NCBI GenBank assembly: GCA_037039685.1
Contig: JAWNGF010000002.1
Location: 4,278,001 to 4,342,000 of the forward strand
From: Ceratobasidium sp. AG-K
Taxonomy: Eukaryota > Basidiomycota > Agaricomycetes > Cantharellales > Ceratobasidiaceae
Reading direction: 5' to 3'
DNA length: 64,000 bases
Shown: positions 50,556 to 62,520 of the stretch, in pieces
How the letters are laid out: each line of letters starts with the position of its first letter
How positions within the stretch are numbered: the stretch's first letter is position 1
The notes under the pieces: generated by a model
Database searches by the model: none
What the model was told of the DNA's origin: nothing
What the model saw: the letters and a program-made list of their open reading frames with translations, nothing else
Made by a program: the position numbers and the translations under genes

Positions 50556-53500
50556 CTGTGTGTGGAGAGACCAAAGAACCGGCAAAGAAATCAGTGTACT
50601 TTAGAGCAACAAATGAATCAAACATTGTTTACTCGAACATTGCCGGAATCACAGACTCTATCCCAACCCTCATTGATTTGGGAGCATCAAAAAACTTCTT
50701 GGATATCTCCTGGGCTCGCTCCAACAAAATCCCACTCATTGAACTTTCCACCCCATGAAGAGTAATTGGCATCCAAGGAAAGGAGCTTTCTCACCAAATA
50801 TGTTTCAAGGCCAAAATAGAACTAGAAGTAGAGGGAAGAGCCTTCAAACAGGTCTTCTTTGCTATGCCCACTGGGGAGACCAAGCTTATCCTAGGACTAG
50901 AATGGTTAGAAGAAACAAACCCCGTTATCAACTGGAAAACAAAGCACATATCATGGCGACTAGAACCCATCCAAGCAAGAACAGCTTCAATAGACGACTT
51001 ACCTGAAGAATTCAAGGAATTTGCCAACGTATTTAGCGAAGCAAAATTCAAAAGGATCCCGGATCATCGCCCATACGACTGCGCCATTGACTTTAAGGAA
51101 GGAGCTGAACTTCTGAAACCAGCCAGACCAATCCTGCTCTCTCCAGCCAAGTCAATTGCACTAAGAGAATACCTGGACGAGGAAATTGCGGCCGGAAAAA
51201 TCCGACCAAGCAAATCACCCATCGCATCACCCTGTTTCTTTGTAAAAAAGCTGATTGATCCAAAAAACCCAGAAGCCGTATGCCAATTACGGCTTGTTCA
51301 AGATCTCAGGGGGGTAAATGCGATCACAAAGGATGACAGGTTCCCTATGCCACTGATGGAAGACCTCTTGGACAAAATCAAGGACACAAAAATCTTCTCC
51401 AAAATCAATCTACACATGGGGTTCAACAATATCAGGATCAGGGAAGGGGACAAATGGAAGACAGCTTTCAGAACCAAGGAAGGACTGTTTGAATATGTTG
51501 TCATGCCATTTGGACTAAAGAACGCACCCGCCGTATTCCAAAGATAAATGAACCACATCTTCCATGACCTTATCGACGTATGCGTTATTATTTACATTGA
51601 CGACATCCTGGTCTTCTTGAAAAACAGAAGTCAACATACTGTGGACGTCAGGAAGGTACTGAAGATCTTACTGGATGAAAACCTGTTTGCAAAACTCCCA
51701 AGATGCGAATTCTTTGTCACCAGGTTAACATATACCGGGCTTCAAATCAGCAACACAGGCATCTCAATGGAGGAAGAGAAAGTCAAGGCAATGAAGGAAT
51801 GGAAGGAACCAAAGATGGTCAAGCAGGTTCAAGCATTCCTAGGATTTGCAAACTTCTATCAAAGATTTGTACCAAATTTTAGCCGACTAGCAAAACCCTT
51901 GACGTCCTTGACAGGAAAGGATAACAAATGGTAATGGGGAAATAATCAGCAGGAAGCATTCAAGGCCTTAAAAACAGAAATTAGCAAGGAACCCACACTA
52001 CGCCACCCCAACCCTGACAAACCTTGTTTCTTGGAAACAGACGCAAGTGGAGTTGCAATGGGAGCAATCCTCTCTCAGAGACAGGACGATGGCTACCTAC
52101 ACCCTATTGCTTTCCTATCAAAATCCTTCAACGAGGCCCAACTCAACTACAATGTCCACAACAAAGAACTTATGGCAATCATAGAATCTTTGACACACTG
52201 GAGGCTTTACCTTGAAGGAACAAGGGATCCTATCACTATCTACACCAATCACAGGAACCTACAGTTCTGGAAGGAAGCAAGGTCATTCAACTGTCAACAC
52301 ACAAGATGGCATCAATTACTAGCCTCCTACAACTTTGATATCAGATACCGCCCTGGGGTCCTTTCATCAGAACTGGACCTACTGTCAAGATGATCAGACC
52401 ATGAAGATATCCCCACACCTGAACAGGTTATGATATCTGTCAAAAGGTTTAAAGGATTTATGGGGCAGGTAGACACAGACATCATAGCAACTATCAAAGA
52501 AGCACAGGAAACAGATGAAGGGTTGGCATGAATCAAAGCAATCTGCAAATCAAAGGAAATGTTACCAAAAACCCTGCAACACAGCACAAGAGATTATGAT
52601 TTCAAGGAGGGACTATTATGGTTCAAAGGAAGGATTTACGTACCAGAAGACAAAGAAGCCAGACTGGCCATCATGCGAATTCACCATGACTCAAAAATGG
52701 CGGGTCATCAAGGACAGGCTAGGACGTTGGAACTAATATCAAGAAGATACTTCTGGCCAGGGATGAAGCAAAGCATAAACAGATACGTGGAAACCTATGA
52801 AACTTGCCAATGCACCAAGGGATCAAAGTCAATAGTCCCAATCAAGCCACTGGAAATTCCAAAGGGACCCTGGGAAGACATAGCTTTCGACTTTGTGGTA
52901 AAATTGCCAAAATCCAAAGGGTCAGACAGCATCATGGTAGTGGTGGACCAATTCTCAAGAATGGCGCATTTCATACCCTGCAAAGAATCCCACACAGCAA
53001 GCGACCTTGCAAATCTCTTTGTCACAAATGTTTGGAAGTTACATGGTTTCCCTAAAAGCACTATCTCTGACTGAGGAACTACATTCAATTCAAAACTAAT
53101 GAAGGTCATCTATGAGAGAATTGGAACTAGCCCAAGTTTCAGCACTGCCTACCACCCCCAAACAGATGGGGTAACGGAAAGAATCAACCAGTGGATGGAA
53201 GGCTGGCTACAATCCTTTGTCAACTACTGGCAGGACAATTGGGCGGACTTGTTACCAATTGCAGAGTTTAGTTATAATCTGCAGAAACACCGTGTAACAG
53301 GTAATTCCCCTTTCGCGACAGTCTACAGCAGGGAGCCACTGTGGAACATTTCATCAGAAGAGACAACGGTTCCCAAAGCAAACAGAATCATGGAAAAATG
53401 GCATAGCATCCACGATGAAGCAATTGCATCTATGGAAAGACAAAGGCTACCAGAAGAAAGTCCTAAGAACGGGTACCAAGAAGGAGAACTAGTATGGTTA

Positions 53501-54472
53501 CTGGGAAGAAACATCCAAACAGAAAGACCTTCAAGGAAGCTGGATAACAAAAAGCATGGGCCATTTGTGGTGAAGCAAAAAATAGGGTCACATGCTTATG
53601 AGCTCATTTTGCCAGCAACAATGAGGGTACACCCTGTTTTTCACATTGACTTGCTCAGCCCTTACAAAGAAGACACAGAATTCAGATGAAACCAAGCCCG
53701 ACCACCACCGATCATAACAGAAGAAGGGGAAGAAGAATATGAAGTAGAAAAGATCCTGGATTGGAAGGAAACAAAGGATGGACTCTTTTACAGGGTCAGA
53801 TGGAAGGGTTACGGAGACGAAGAAGACACGGAGCAAAGGGCAGAAGATTTTGGCCACCTGTCGAGGATCATCAAGGACTTTTTACACCGACACCCCGAAG
53901 CCCCCACACCATCTAACTACGTTCCAGGGAAGATAAAAGGTGGGAGGGGCGCAATCGGTAGTGATATCTGCAAAACTTGCTACTACTCCAAAAAGCACTT
54001 CCAACTCTACACTCTAAATATTTTTTGCTCTCCACAATGCCTGCCGTTACCCGTGCCACCATCTCCAACAACCTTGTCCATGTCCTCAAAGGACCCGCCT
54101 TCACTACTGCAAGGATCCTCAACGCTGGAGCTGCTCTCTACATCTTCAAGAGGTCGCAGCAGAGCTCTGGGAGAATGCATTTCAGGGCGTCGGACGACAT
54201 CCTACACTCAGACCTGGGAGAATTTCAGTGGGTCAGAAAGAAATGGCCAACACACATGCAACTCCTACAAAAGGACATCTTTGTTTGTCGAGGATGCGCC
54301 ACGTTCCAGGTCTCGGAGGTTGTCCTCCTCTCCACCCATATGCTTGGGGTCGTTGAGTGGGGACAAGAAGGGGCATACTCGAGCGAGTGGGTACCAGGGT
54401 ACGACGGGAGACAACCAACGCTCCGACCTAGGTGGAACAACGCCTGGGACGCCAACTACAAGAGGGACCTGA
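50538..54472 (+). pseudogene. pol: pol of element J, at least seven stops
   Basis: Protease has LIDLGASKNF (Ser lost). Stops: TGA 50756, TAA 51545, TAA 51932, TGA 52391, TGA 52529, TGA 53072, TGA 53687. RT motif A is FSKINLHMGF (Asp to Asn), motif C YIDD is kept. RNase H METDASGVAMG near 52040; integrase LNSFP-type core with VVVDQFSRM, SD-stop, VTERINQ; chromodomain FYRVRWKGYGDEED near 53795. Four of the stops fall where sisters or codon context point to Arg CGA. The frame after the chromodomain is open to 54472 inside aORF2. Confidence 0.9.
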
Positions 54473-54801
54473 GCGACTGGAAGATGGAAAGGGGAAGATA
54501 TCAGAAGGAAAAGTTTGAATGGGCGCCAAACTGGTGGAAGTGGGAGGAGGCAGACATGTCAGCATGGAAGGAGGCAGAACCAGATGTGCGACAATGGGAT
54601 GAGGAGTTTGTGGAAGCCCAGAAGGAGGTTTTGGACTGGTCCAAGGCCGACTGGACAAGGGAGGAGACATGGGAAGAATGGGAAAAGTTCTTGGACAAAC
54701 CAGGTAACACTGTGTTCAATCCCATTGATTTAACAATTGACGAGGACGAGGGGCTGGAAGAACACATGCTTGCAAAAAGCAAGGATTGCGAGATCCAGTA
54801 G
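54037..54801 (+). CDS. Accessory ORF aORF2, element J (254 aa, intact)
   Basis: ATG at 54037 in CCACAATGCC; MPAVTRATISNN start as in D and G. LNAGAALYIFKRSQ, DIFVCRGCATFQ, YSSEWVPGY, DLSDWKMERGRYQ, NWWKW, ETWEEWEKF. No break in 765 nt although gag and pol of J carry nine stops. Lies 42 nt before the 3' LTR. No membrane segment. Shares the first 435 nt with the pol tail. Function unknown. Confidence 0.77.
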   Translation: MPAVTRATISNNLVHVLKGPAFTTARILNAGAALYIFKRSQQSSGRMHFRASDDILHSDLGEFQWVRKKWPTHMQLLQKDIFVCRGCATFQVSEVVLLSTHMLGVVEWGQEGAYSSEWVPGYDGRQPTLRPRWNNAWDANYKRDLSDWKMERGRYQKEKFEWAPNWWKWEEADMSAWKEAEPDVRQWDEEFVEAQKEVLDWSKADWTREETWEEWEKFLDKPGNTVFNPIDLTIDEDEGLEEHMLAKSKDCEIQ

Positions 54802-54831
54802 AGCCCATCCAGGTCCCCTAGATGGACTCTT

Positions 54832-54843
54832 AGGGGGGAGTAA
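54832..54843 (+). other. Polypurine tract of element J
   Basis: AGGGGGGAG followed by TAA before the LTR. Shared by D and G in reverse complement (ACTCCCCC). Confidence 0.75.
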
Positions 54844-55299
54844 TGTTGTAAGCCAGCTCCCTCCATCGTCTCGTCTGTTGTCTTGCCCGTCCGTGTTCCA
54901 TTTCCGTTTCCGTATCCGTTTCCGTTTGCTGCGCTGCCACCTTCTTGTGGTTATTTCTGTTACACTATGTAATGCGGCTGTGCTTTGTACAAGTCACGTC
55001 TGTTCATACAGCATGACTCACATGGACACTCCTGACTGGCTGTTATGTATGACTTGCGTGGCTGCGCCTTGTATGACTTGGCCTTTTTCTGAATATATAT
55101 AGAGGACCAACAAGCCTGGTAACCCCAGCTTGTTTTGTCTTGTCAAACATCCCTTTTGAGTGACACTTTTGAACCACCCCTACCCTTAAGAGCCTACAGA
55201 CACTTAAGTGTGTTGCAGTTCAAGAGGTTGCTTAGGTCTTAGTGCTGTCCACTCTCCATTGCAGCTTGTCTCATAGCCACCAAGAAGAAGCTTACAACA
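54844..55299 (+). repeat. 3' LTR of element J (456 bp)
   Basis: TGTTGTAAGCCAGC to GCTTACAACA. One TGACTCA at 55014-55020; the second site is TGACTTG. TATATATA at about 55093, then CAGCTTGTTTTGTC at about 55127. Confidence 0.93.
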
Positions 55300-57369
55300 T
55301 TCCAGTGATGCTTGTGTAAACAATGGTTGATTTGTTTGTTGCTCTACAGTACATTATTTCAACTGCTGGTTCTTTGGTCTCTCCACACACAGTTAGAGGG
55401 AGACCACTTCTTTTCCCGATTCTTCTATGATCGTTGCTTCCCTTCCCTTCATGCTGGGTTTGGTTGTTATCCACTCCTTGGACAAGTATTTGAGTGAGCG
55501 GTGACCTTCCTGTCCGCACTTCAGACATTGGTTTGATGCTATCCTTGCCTTATATACTTTGTCTGGTAGCCGCTTTGTAGAGGTTTGCCTGCTAGTGGTC
55601 GATTGAGGTGTCTTCTTGCTGGTAGAGGCCTTGATCTGTTGCAATTTCTGGTCAATGGAGATTGCAAGAGTGATCCATTGATTAAGGTTAAGGTGCCTTT
55701 TGGTTCCATCCTTGTTGATAAGGGAAAGCTCAAATTGTGCCAGTTCTGTTTTGATTTCCAGCTTGAGTCCTTCCTTGAATTGGTTGATAAGAGCTTCTTC
55801 CCCCCAATTGACGTCAACCATGTGAAAGTGGAATTCCGTCGCATAATTTGCTACTGAGTTGACCTGTTTGCTTTTTTGGATATTGGCCTCTGCCTTGGCC
55901 TTCTTGTTAGGGTCGCTGAATTGCTGCATGAAGTGTGTCTTGAATGTTTCCCATGTTGTTAGGTTTGGGTCTGGCACTCCATTGTTCATAGATTGGAGTA
56001 ACACCTGCGCCCAATGTGTAGCGGACCTGTAATCCAATTTGAAATTGGCTAATGCTTCTCTAATTTGTTCTTGTCCTGAACTGTATTGGTTGCCCAACCC
56101 AACAAAGTAACTTTCCATCCGGGTGATGAACATTTCTGCTCCTTCTCCTTTCTTCCCGTCAAAAGCCTCTGGTCTAGTTACTTTCAGACGCCTAGTTTCC
56201 CCTCTGTTGTTGGGATGTTCCGTGAGTGGATGCAACCTTTGTTCTAATTCATCAATTCTGGTAGATTCTGCTTTGGGGTGGGGAGGTGATACAGCATGTA
56301 GGGATGCTTCATCCATCTGTTTGCGCATGTTGTTGAAGGCCTCTTGTATGATGTTAATTCGTTCAATTGCAATCCTTCCGTCTCCCCTTAGCTCTTCTAT
56401 CCCTTGGGTGATTGCCTCATTCCAGGCTAATATTCCTTGCCTCATGGTGTTAAAATCTTCCTGCACATTATTCACAAGTCCTTGTGTGTTTGTGACTTTG
56501 TTTCTTAGGCGGATCACCTCTTGTCCAACTAGGAAGCTGTTGTGTTCACCGTTTCTCGCGGCATTAAGGATGTCTGTAAGGGTTCCTTGTAGGTTGTTGA
56601 TGGAATTGTTGAAGATTTGTTGGTTGTTAGCCAGCACTTGAGTGGATTGTTCTAACCCGTTGAGTCTTCTATCAATCATCACTCTCATTCCATTGATAAC
56701 TCTTAGAAGTGTGTTGTGTCTTCCGAGCTGAAGATTGTTGAGGTTGTCAAGATTGCTAATCACAGTTCTACTGCTGGAACTAGAACTTGAGCTGGGAACC
56801 CCAGGGGCGCCTTGGCTTTCAGTTGCTGTTGGTTGCTGGGAATACCCTTGTGGTACATATGGTGGTGCTGGGTTAACTGGTGTCACGGCCTGAGAGGTTA
56901 TTGGGACTGGGCCAGCATTGGTAATAGTTCCTCCAATCTGGGGCACTTGAGGAGCGTGGGGGATGTGCAGCATGGGTGGTGGTCTGATAGGAACAAGGGA
57001 TACACCCCCATGAGCTTCAGGTTGGGGAGAAAAGAACTGTCTTCTGGATCCTATGGGCCATAGTGGGTGTGAGGGTCCTGGACTTGCACTGGAAATTGGG
57101 TTTCTGATTGTGACAGGTGTGGGGTTGTTGGTAATATCCCCTGGTTCCCCAGTGACAATTGTAGGTTCTCCCGGAATGACTGAGACATTTTTGGTGTTGA
57201 ATGTTCTGGGCATGGAAGCTTGACTTTGTGGGTGAGACCTTGCTGGTGCTCCAGCCCGTGCTTGTGCAATATCTTGTTTGTTGAGGGAACTTGTAGGTCT
57301 TGCAGCCCTACTTGGTCCTCTCCTTGTTGACAATGGTGTTGAGAGGTGTGATCCTGTGTCCTCCTGAAT
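55300..57369 (-). pseudogene. gag: gag of element I (main part) and start of its protease
   Basis: The frame is open from 57369 down to TAA at 55393: MSIQ-continued (QEDTGSHLS), coiled middle part, capsid core, knuckle CLKCGQEGHRSLKYLSK with the last Cys changed to Tyr, end EESGKEVVSL. The apparent start MSVSITIQ at 57387 is a chimera with solo LTR7; the true ATG is at 58550. From 55392 to 55300 the pol frame begins the protease (CGETKEPAVE), which continues at 40505 beyond J. Confidence 0.87.
55411..55417 (-). promoter_or_regulatory. Candidate -1 frameshift heptamer GGGAAAA, element I
   Basis: G GGA AAA in gag phase within ESGKEV, before the TAA at 55393. Confidence 0.55.
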
Positions 57370-58539
57370 TGTTATGGATACTGACATTCTGTCATAGGAA
57401 TAACATACTGAAATCCAAACCTATGCTTGTGGCGACTTTTCTGCTTGTTTGCATGTATGCAGTTTTGTAACTGTCTTTACTCCCTCTTGAACGCTACTTT
57501 GTGCTACTTCTTTATGTCGATATGTAGTACTCTCTAGTAGCTTCAATTCACTGTCCTTTGCGTCTCTATATGCGGGGATTTCATAAAGATATGAAATGTC
57601 TAAGTTTATTGTCTTTGGCGCTTAGGGAGAGATACATTGTTATACTTGTATCTCCACCAATACTGATCCGTTCGCTTAGCTTGAACTTGCGACTGACTCG
57701 CAAGCTTCCAATTCAGCCGATCGCACTTGTTTCATGTGAATTGACCGGCTATTTCCCGCGATATGTCTCGTGGCTTGTCAAGGTGCTGAAATGACTCATT
57801 TCAGCAGCCACCAGATCTTGAGAGCTGCATAGCTTGTAGATAGTGATTTAGTATAGTTACTTGACTGGAGCAATTAGTTAGATGACTCATAATATATGTT
57901 CCAGCCAACCAAAGCACTCTGACTCCATGAATGCTAGTCATCAAGGCATCAGTGTTCATCCACCCCTCCTATCATTGGTTGATGCCCCCAATGATAGCCA
58001 CAACCAGATGACTAGTGTTCTGAGGCCTCTAGGGTATAAATACATGCCCTCTAAGAGCCCTACATCCTCACCTCACTCTACATCTGTTGTGCTTTGGCTT
58101 GGCTGTGTGATTTCCCCCATTATTGTTGTGTGCCTCAAACAGTATTTGTTAGCCTAAAGAAACGGATCTCCTGAGTACCTATTATAGAGGAAAGGTTGCA
58201 GACGTCTTATAGTGCTTTTACAAGTAAGAACAAGGAAGGCATTTAGGGAATAGCCTAAGATTAGTACATACTTAGTTCATTGCAACTAGGAGTGTGAAAC
58301 AGTGACATTTAATAGCTAAGGGAACCTGAGCTCAGTACTCCTGCTCTTTCTATTACTAGTGTACATACACTCTACAGTAGGAAAGCTTAGTATCAATTCC
58401 ATTAAGTGTGCAACTAGATTGCTTACTTACTGAGAGCATCTCAGACTACTGAGACATTACTTTATATTGTTCCACTGTGTGTATTCTGTAGTTATATCAC
58501 TTGTACATACAAGTAGCTGCAACTCTCAGATATATAACA
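57370..58539 (+). repeat. Solo LTR7 (1170 bp) in gag of element I
   Basis: TGTTATGGATACTG to AGATATATAACA, with short terminal inverted repeat TGTTAT/ATAACA and a perfect TGAAT duplication (57365-57369, 58540-58544). TATAAATA at 58035-58042 sets the plus orientation. A 23-bp palindrome at 57784-57806 is centred on TGACTCA. No coding sequence seen. No other copy or internal region is in the window, so the family cannot be assigned. Confidence 0.85.
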
Positions 58540-58550
58540 TGAATGGACAT
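58540..58550 (-). pseudogene. gag: First codons of gag, element I, separated by LTR7
   Basis: ATGTCCATTCA on minus, identical to the gag start of D and G (MSIQ). The rest of the gene continues at 57369. Confidence 0.85.
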
Positions 58551-58559
58551 GATTTGTTA

Positions 58560-58571
58560 AGCTTGTTTTGT
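58560..58571 (-). other. Self-complementary primer binding site, element I
   Basis: ACAAAACAAGCT on minus, 2 nt from the LTR at 58574. Confidence 0.75.
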
Positions 58572-58573
58572 AA

Positions 58574-59023
58574 TGTTGCAAGCTACTTCTTGGTGGCTAT
58601 GACACAAGCTGTGGGGAGAGTGGACGGCACTAAGACCTAAGTGACCTCTTGAACCGCAACACACTTAAGTGTCTGTAGGCTCTGAAGGGTAGGGGTGGTT
58701 CTAAGCATCACTTGAAAGGGATGTTTTGACAAGACAAAACAAGCAGGGGTTACCAGGCTTGTTGGTCCTCTATATATATTCAAGAAGTGGCCAAGTCATA
58801 CAATGCACAGCCACACAAGTCAAGCAAGTCAACCAATCAGGAGTGTCCATGTGAGTCATACTGTATGAACAGACATGACTTGTACAAAAGCACAGCTGCG
58901 TTACATAGTGTAACAGCAGGAACCACAAGAAGGTGGCAACACAGCAAACAAAACATGACGCAAAGAAAGGAACAGGCGGGCAAGACAACAGGCAAGTCCA
59001 ATGGAGGGAGCTGGCTCATGACA
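58574..59023 (-). repeat. 5' LTR of element I, LTR2 family (450 bp)
   Basis: Begins TGTCATGAGCCAGC at 59023 and ends GCTTGCAACA at 58574 on minus. TATATATA near 58770. Interrupts the RNase H region of L. Confidence 0.9.
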
Positions 59024-60870
59024 GGAAGACAGCCCATCTGTTCTGTCTTTTTGTCAACACTTTGGAGGTCATGAAATACTCCAGGTTTTTGTGATCAGTA
59101 ATGAGCAGTACCGGGATCTCAGTTCCTTCCAAAAGATGATGCCATTCCTTGAATGCTTTGATGATTGCCAAGAGTTCCTTGTCAAAGATGTTGTAGTTAC
59201 ACTCTGCCGGAGACTGGCTTTTGGACATAAACACGACAGGGTGGAGTTTGTTGTTGGGACCATATTGGTTGAGGACTGCTCCTGTAGCTATGTCCGATGC
59301 ATCACATTTGATGATGAACCCTTTGTCCTGGTCAGGTTGTAGAAGGATAGGCGCCTTGATGGATTCCTTGATTAATCCCTGGAAGGCAAGTTCCGCTTCT
59401 GTGCTCCATTCCCATTGCTTTGTTTTCATAGTCAAATCATACAGGAGTTGTACTATATGGGTATAATTTCGGATAAAACACAGGTGGAAGCGCACAAATC
59501 CTAGGAACATCTGCACATCTGTAATGTTCTTGGGTGTCGGCCACTTTTTGATTGTCGCAATCTTCTCCTCTTGCATCTCAACCAGCTCTCCTAATATGAA
59601 TAGCCCTAGGTAGTCGACTTTAGGGACATGAAAAGAGCACTTTTTGAGGGAACAATAGAGACCCAGGTGTTGTAGGCAGCGCAGGACCTCCTTCACATGC
59701 ATGGGATGTTCTTTGGGATTTTTGGAGAAAATTAAGATATCATTGATGTAGATTTCCATGTACACCCCTCTGATGTCCCTGAACTTGGCGTCCATCATAT
59801 TTTGGAAGGTTGCCGGTGCATTAGTAAGACCAAAAGGCATGACTTTTGTTTAAAATAGTCCATATTTGGTTCTGAATGCTGTTTTGTGAACGTCCTTGTC
59901 TGCTGCCCTGACCAGGTTGTACCCAGATTTCAGATCAAGTTTGGTGAAGATCTTGGCGCCTTTGACATGTTCAATAAGATCATTGGTTCTATGCAGTGGA
60001 TAGCGGTTTTTCTTGGTTTGGCTGTTGAGGTATCAGTAATCCATGCACAACCTTGGGGGTTGGGGAATGCCTTCTATGTTGTGCCGTTTGACAAACATTA
60101 CTGGTGATGCCTGTTGGGATGTGGAAGGAACAATAAATCCCTTATCCAAATTTTTGTCAATCCATTTTCTCAAGATTTGATCTTCTTCCTTTGTAAGGGA
60201 ATATACCACACCAATCTTGGGTTTTGCACTGGGTTCCAACTCAATTTTGAGATCATATGGTTGATGTGGTGGTAGCTTGTCCACTTCTTTGGAAACAAAA
60301 ACATCCTTGAACTCCATGTATTGGTTGGGAAGTTGACCAACTACCCCCCCTTCTATGGCGTTACAGTCCTCTTATAGGCATTCCGCCTTGCAGTAATCTG
60401 AATCAAATTCCAATGTCCCTGCTGCCCAGTCGATTTTTGGGTTATGCTTCTTCAGCCAGGGAATACCAAGAACCACAGTATGTTGGCCTAAAGGTGCAAT
60501 ATTGCAAGTAATCTCTTCTACATGATTGTTCATAATGACTTGGAAGTTGCATTCCCTGTCGATTAAACCATTCGCTATTGGTTGTCCATCTATCACCTGG
60601 ACCCTTCTTGCTGTCTTTTTTATTTTTGTTGGGATTTTATGTTTCTTTACATATCCAGAGTTAATGAAGTTTCCTGATGCCCCTGAGTTGATCATGGCCA
60701 CGGTAATAAGGTTTTTCAGGCTTTCAATCATGATGGGAATGCAAATCTGGTCTGCATATTCAGTGGAACAAAGATATATTTTGTTTACAGACTGCTTCCG
60801 ATTTCCCAAGACTACATGATCTAATTCCGACTTTAGGGCGCCTGATGCTTCCCTCAGTTGCTGCCTTTTC
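59024..60870 (-). pseudogene. pol: pol of element L, PR-RT-part of RNase H
   Basis: Protease 60372-60809 has MINSGASGNFIN (Asp to Asn). Internal PPT copy at 60341-60354. RT N-part 60033-60317 ends in TGA after CMDY; motif [12 protein letters not shown] is intact; TAA near 59848; motif C EIYINDILIFSK (YIND, as in F). RNase H IIKCDASDIATGAVL near 59290. Cut at 59024 by element I. Integrase and chromodomain are not present next to it. Confidence 0.86.
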
Positions 60871-62520
60871 CTGACTCTGAATCACTGGTGTCAACTTCTT
60901 CCAGGGCTGCTATCTGCATTTGGCAATCTTTAGCAATATGTCCCTTCTTCTAACAACAATAACAGGTGGTTTCGCTTGTGACAGCTGCTACTTCCACCTT
61001 AGCCTGGCGAACAGCTGGTTTGATGAAACTAAAGGGGATTTCCGATGTTGTTCTATCAGCCCATTTGACTTTGGGGGTAAGGAAACCGCATTTGTTCTTG
61101 TTAATTGATTTGATTGTGCCCTTCTTGCTACCCTGGGAAGTCACCATGTAAATCGCCTCTCCCTTCTGGTATCTGTGCACTGTTGTGCTTGTGGTTACCC
61201 ACTTCTGGGTACCACTTGATGTTGCCCTATCCGGGACATTGTTTCCTTTTCTCCATGTTCCTTGCAATGAGGGCGGCATCAATTTCCTGGGTCCTGGTAA
61301 ACAGCTCCTGCAGTGTTGCATTGTGGCAATTATAGGCTTGGGATGTTAGCATATCCTTGATGTTGTCCTTGAGCCCCGCATAAAAATCGTCTTTCAGGGT
61401 CTGCTTGTTGTAGTCTAGAGGTGCCAACAGAATCCTGAATTGGGTGATGTATTTGACCACTGTTTTGGTCTGGGAAAATGCCTTGTACTTCTGTCTGTAG
61501 ACCTCCACTTGTTCTATTTTGCCAAAGGCTAATTCCCACTCCTGCTGAAAGATATCTAAACTTGTGAAAATGGCTTGGGGTACACCTGCATTGTGTAGGT
61601 CTTGGAAAGGGCAAATCCAGTCAATAGCAGGGCCGTGTAGGTACAAAATGATAAGACGGATTTTCTTTTCATCCAAGGCAAGTGGCATAGTGGGAGTCAG
61701 CAATGTAATTTGCACAGGAATAAGTAAAATCCCTAGCTTTGGCTCCTTGCTTGCCATGGAATTCTGTTGGTTTCGATGCTGCTGATTTCTCTGTTCTTCC
61801 ACTCCCAAAGATCAAAGATGTTGGGGCTGCTGTTGCTCCCAACAAGGGTGGTGCAAATCTCATCATGGAGCCCCTTAGTCCTTGTGTTGCCGTTCCTCCT
61901 CCTAGTGACAACCCTAGTTGACTGGTTGTTAGGGTGTTAGTTTGAGCTGCAGTTGCTCCACTACCCCCTGTGGGTCTCCTGCTTGATACAATTCCTTGTG
62001 CCTGAACAGTGTCCCTTGTTATTCAATGTTGATCCGTCATTTTGTTGTATAGTTCGCAATTTTGGTCCACAATTTCTGCCAATTGGTTGATGCAGATATT
62101 TCCATCATCCTTATTATGTAGGATCCATTGTTTGACGTGTTCCAACCTTTCTGCCATGAGACTGTGGCGCAACAATAATTCTCTGAGAATGAAGAGGACT
62201 TCTTTTTGAAAATTGCCTTCACGGGTTTCCCACCAGGAGTCGCCCTTGTATTCCCTAATGGCAGGAGACGGTGGTCTTGATTCTGCATTAAAGGTTTTGT
62301 AGGGAGCCGGTTGGGAACAAATGGTCGTATCCCCCACTCATCCTTCCTTGCCGCCTTCTTTCCTTGATGGTGGGGGTTCTGAAAAGCAAGGTTGGTGGAG
62401 GGGGGTTTCTGGTGGGGGCAGCGCAATGGGGCTTTTGCCCTTAGCAAAGGAGGGCATCATAGAAGACATTGTGGCTTTGTAGGATCCTGCTGAGTTTGAG
62501 CAACTTCTGTTGGACATCAC
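60854..62520 (-). pseudogene. gag: gag of element L, multiple frameshifts and stops
   Basis: Starts MMSNRSCSNSAGSY at 62520. Open pieces 62338-62520, 62023-62337, 61669-61911, 61227-61808 and 60950-61321 lie in different frames. They contain coiled part (LEHVKQWILHN), capsid core (GKQGAKARDFTY, AIDWICPFQ, FGKIEQVEVYRQKY, YAGLKDNIKDML), and the beta module (KGEAIYMVTSQG, GTIKSINKNKCG, VKWADRTT). The knuckle is damaged: CYCC then a stop before KKGHIAKDC. The end SESGKGSN matches K; the heptamer is AGGAAAA. Confidence 0.85.

Larger units (their letters stand above)
40506..55299 (+). mobile_element. Element J, LTR2-family element, host of K
   Basis: LTRs 40506-40949 and 54844-55299, gag split by K at 42447/42448, pol with many stops, intact aORF2. 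Net length without K is about 7.2 kb, normal for the family. Inserted in the protease gene of I. Confidence 0.93.
38734..59023 (-). mobile_element. Element I, LTR2-family element, host of J, LTR7 and H
   Basis: Pieces on the minus strand: 5' LTR 58574-59023, gag start 58540-58550, gag 55393-57369, protease start 55300-55392, then 38734-40505 with protease, RT and RNase H. The gaps are solo LTR7 (57370-58539) and element J (40506-55299). The 3' part (integrase onward) is absent left of 38734, where H abuts. I itself interrupts L at 59023/59024. Confidence 0.85.

Noticed and set aside
54895..54930. TTTCCG-type run in the J 3' LTR as a regulatory tandem array
   Set aside because: Only about three imperfect units and absent from the 5' LTR; more likely replication slippage.
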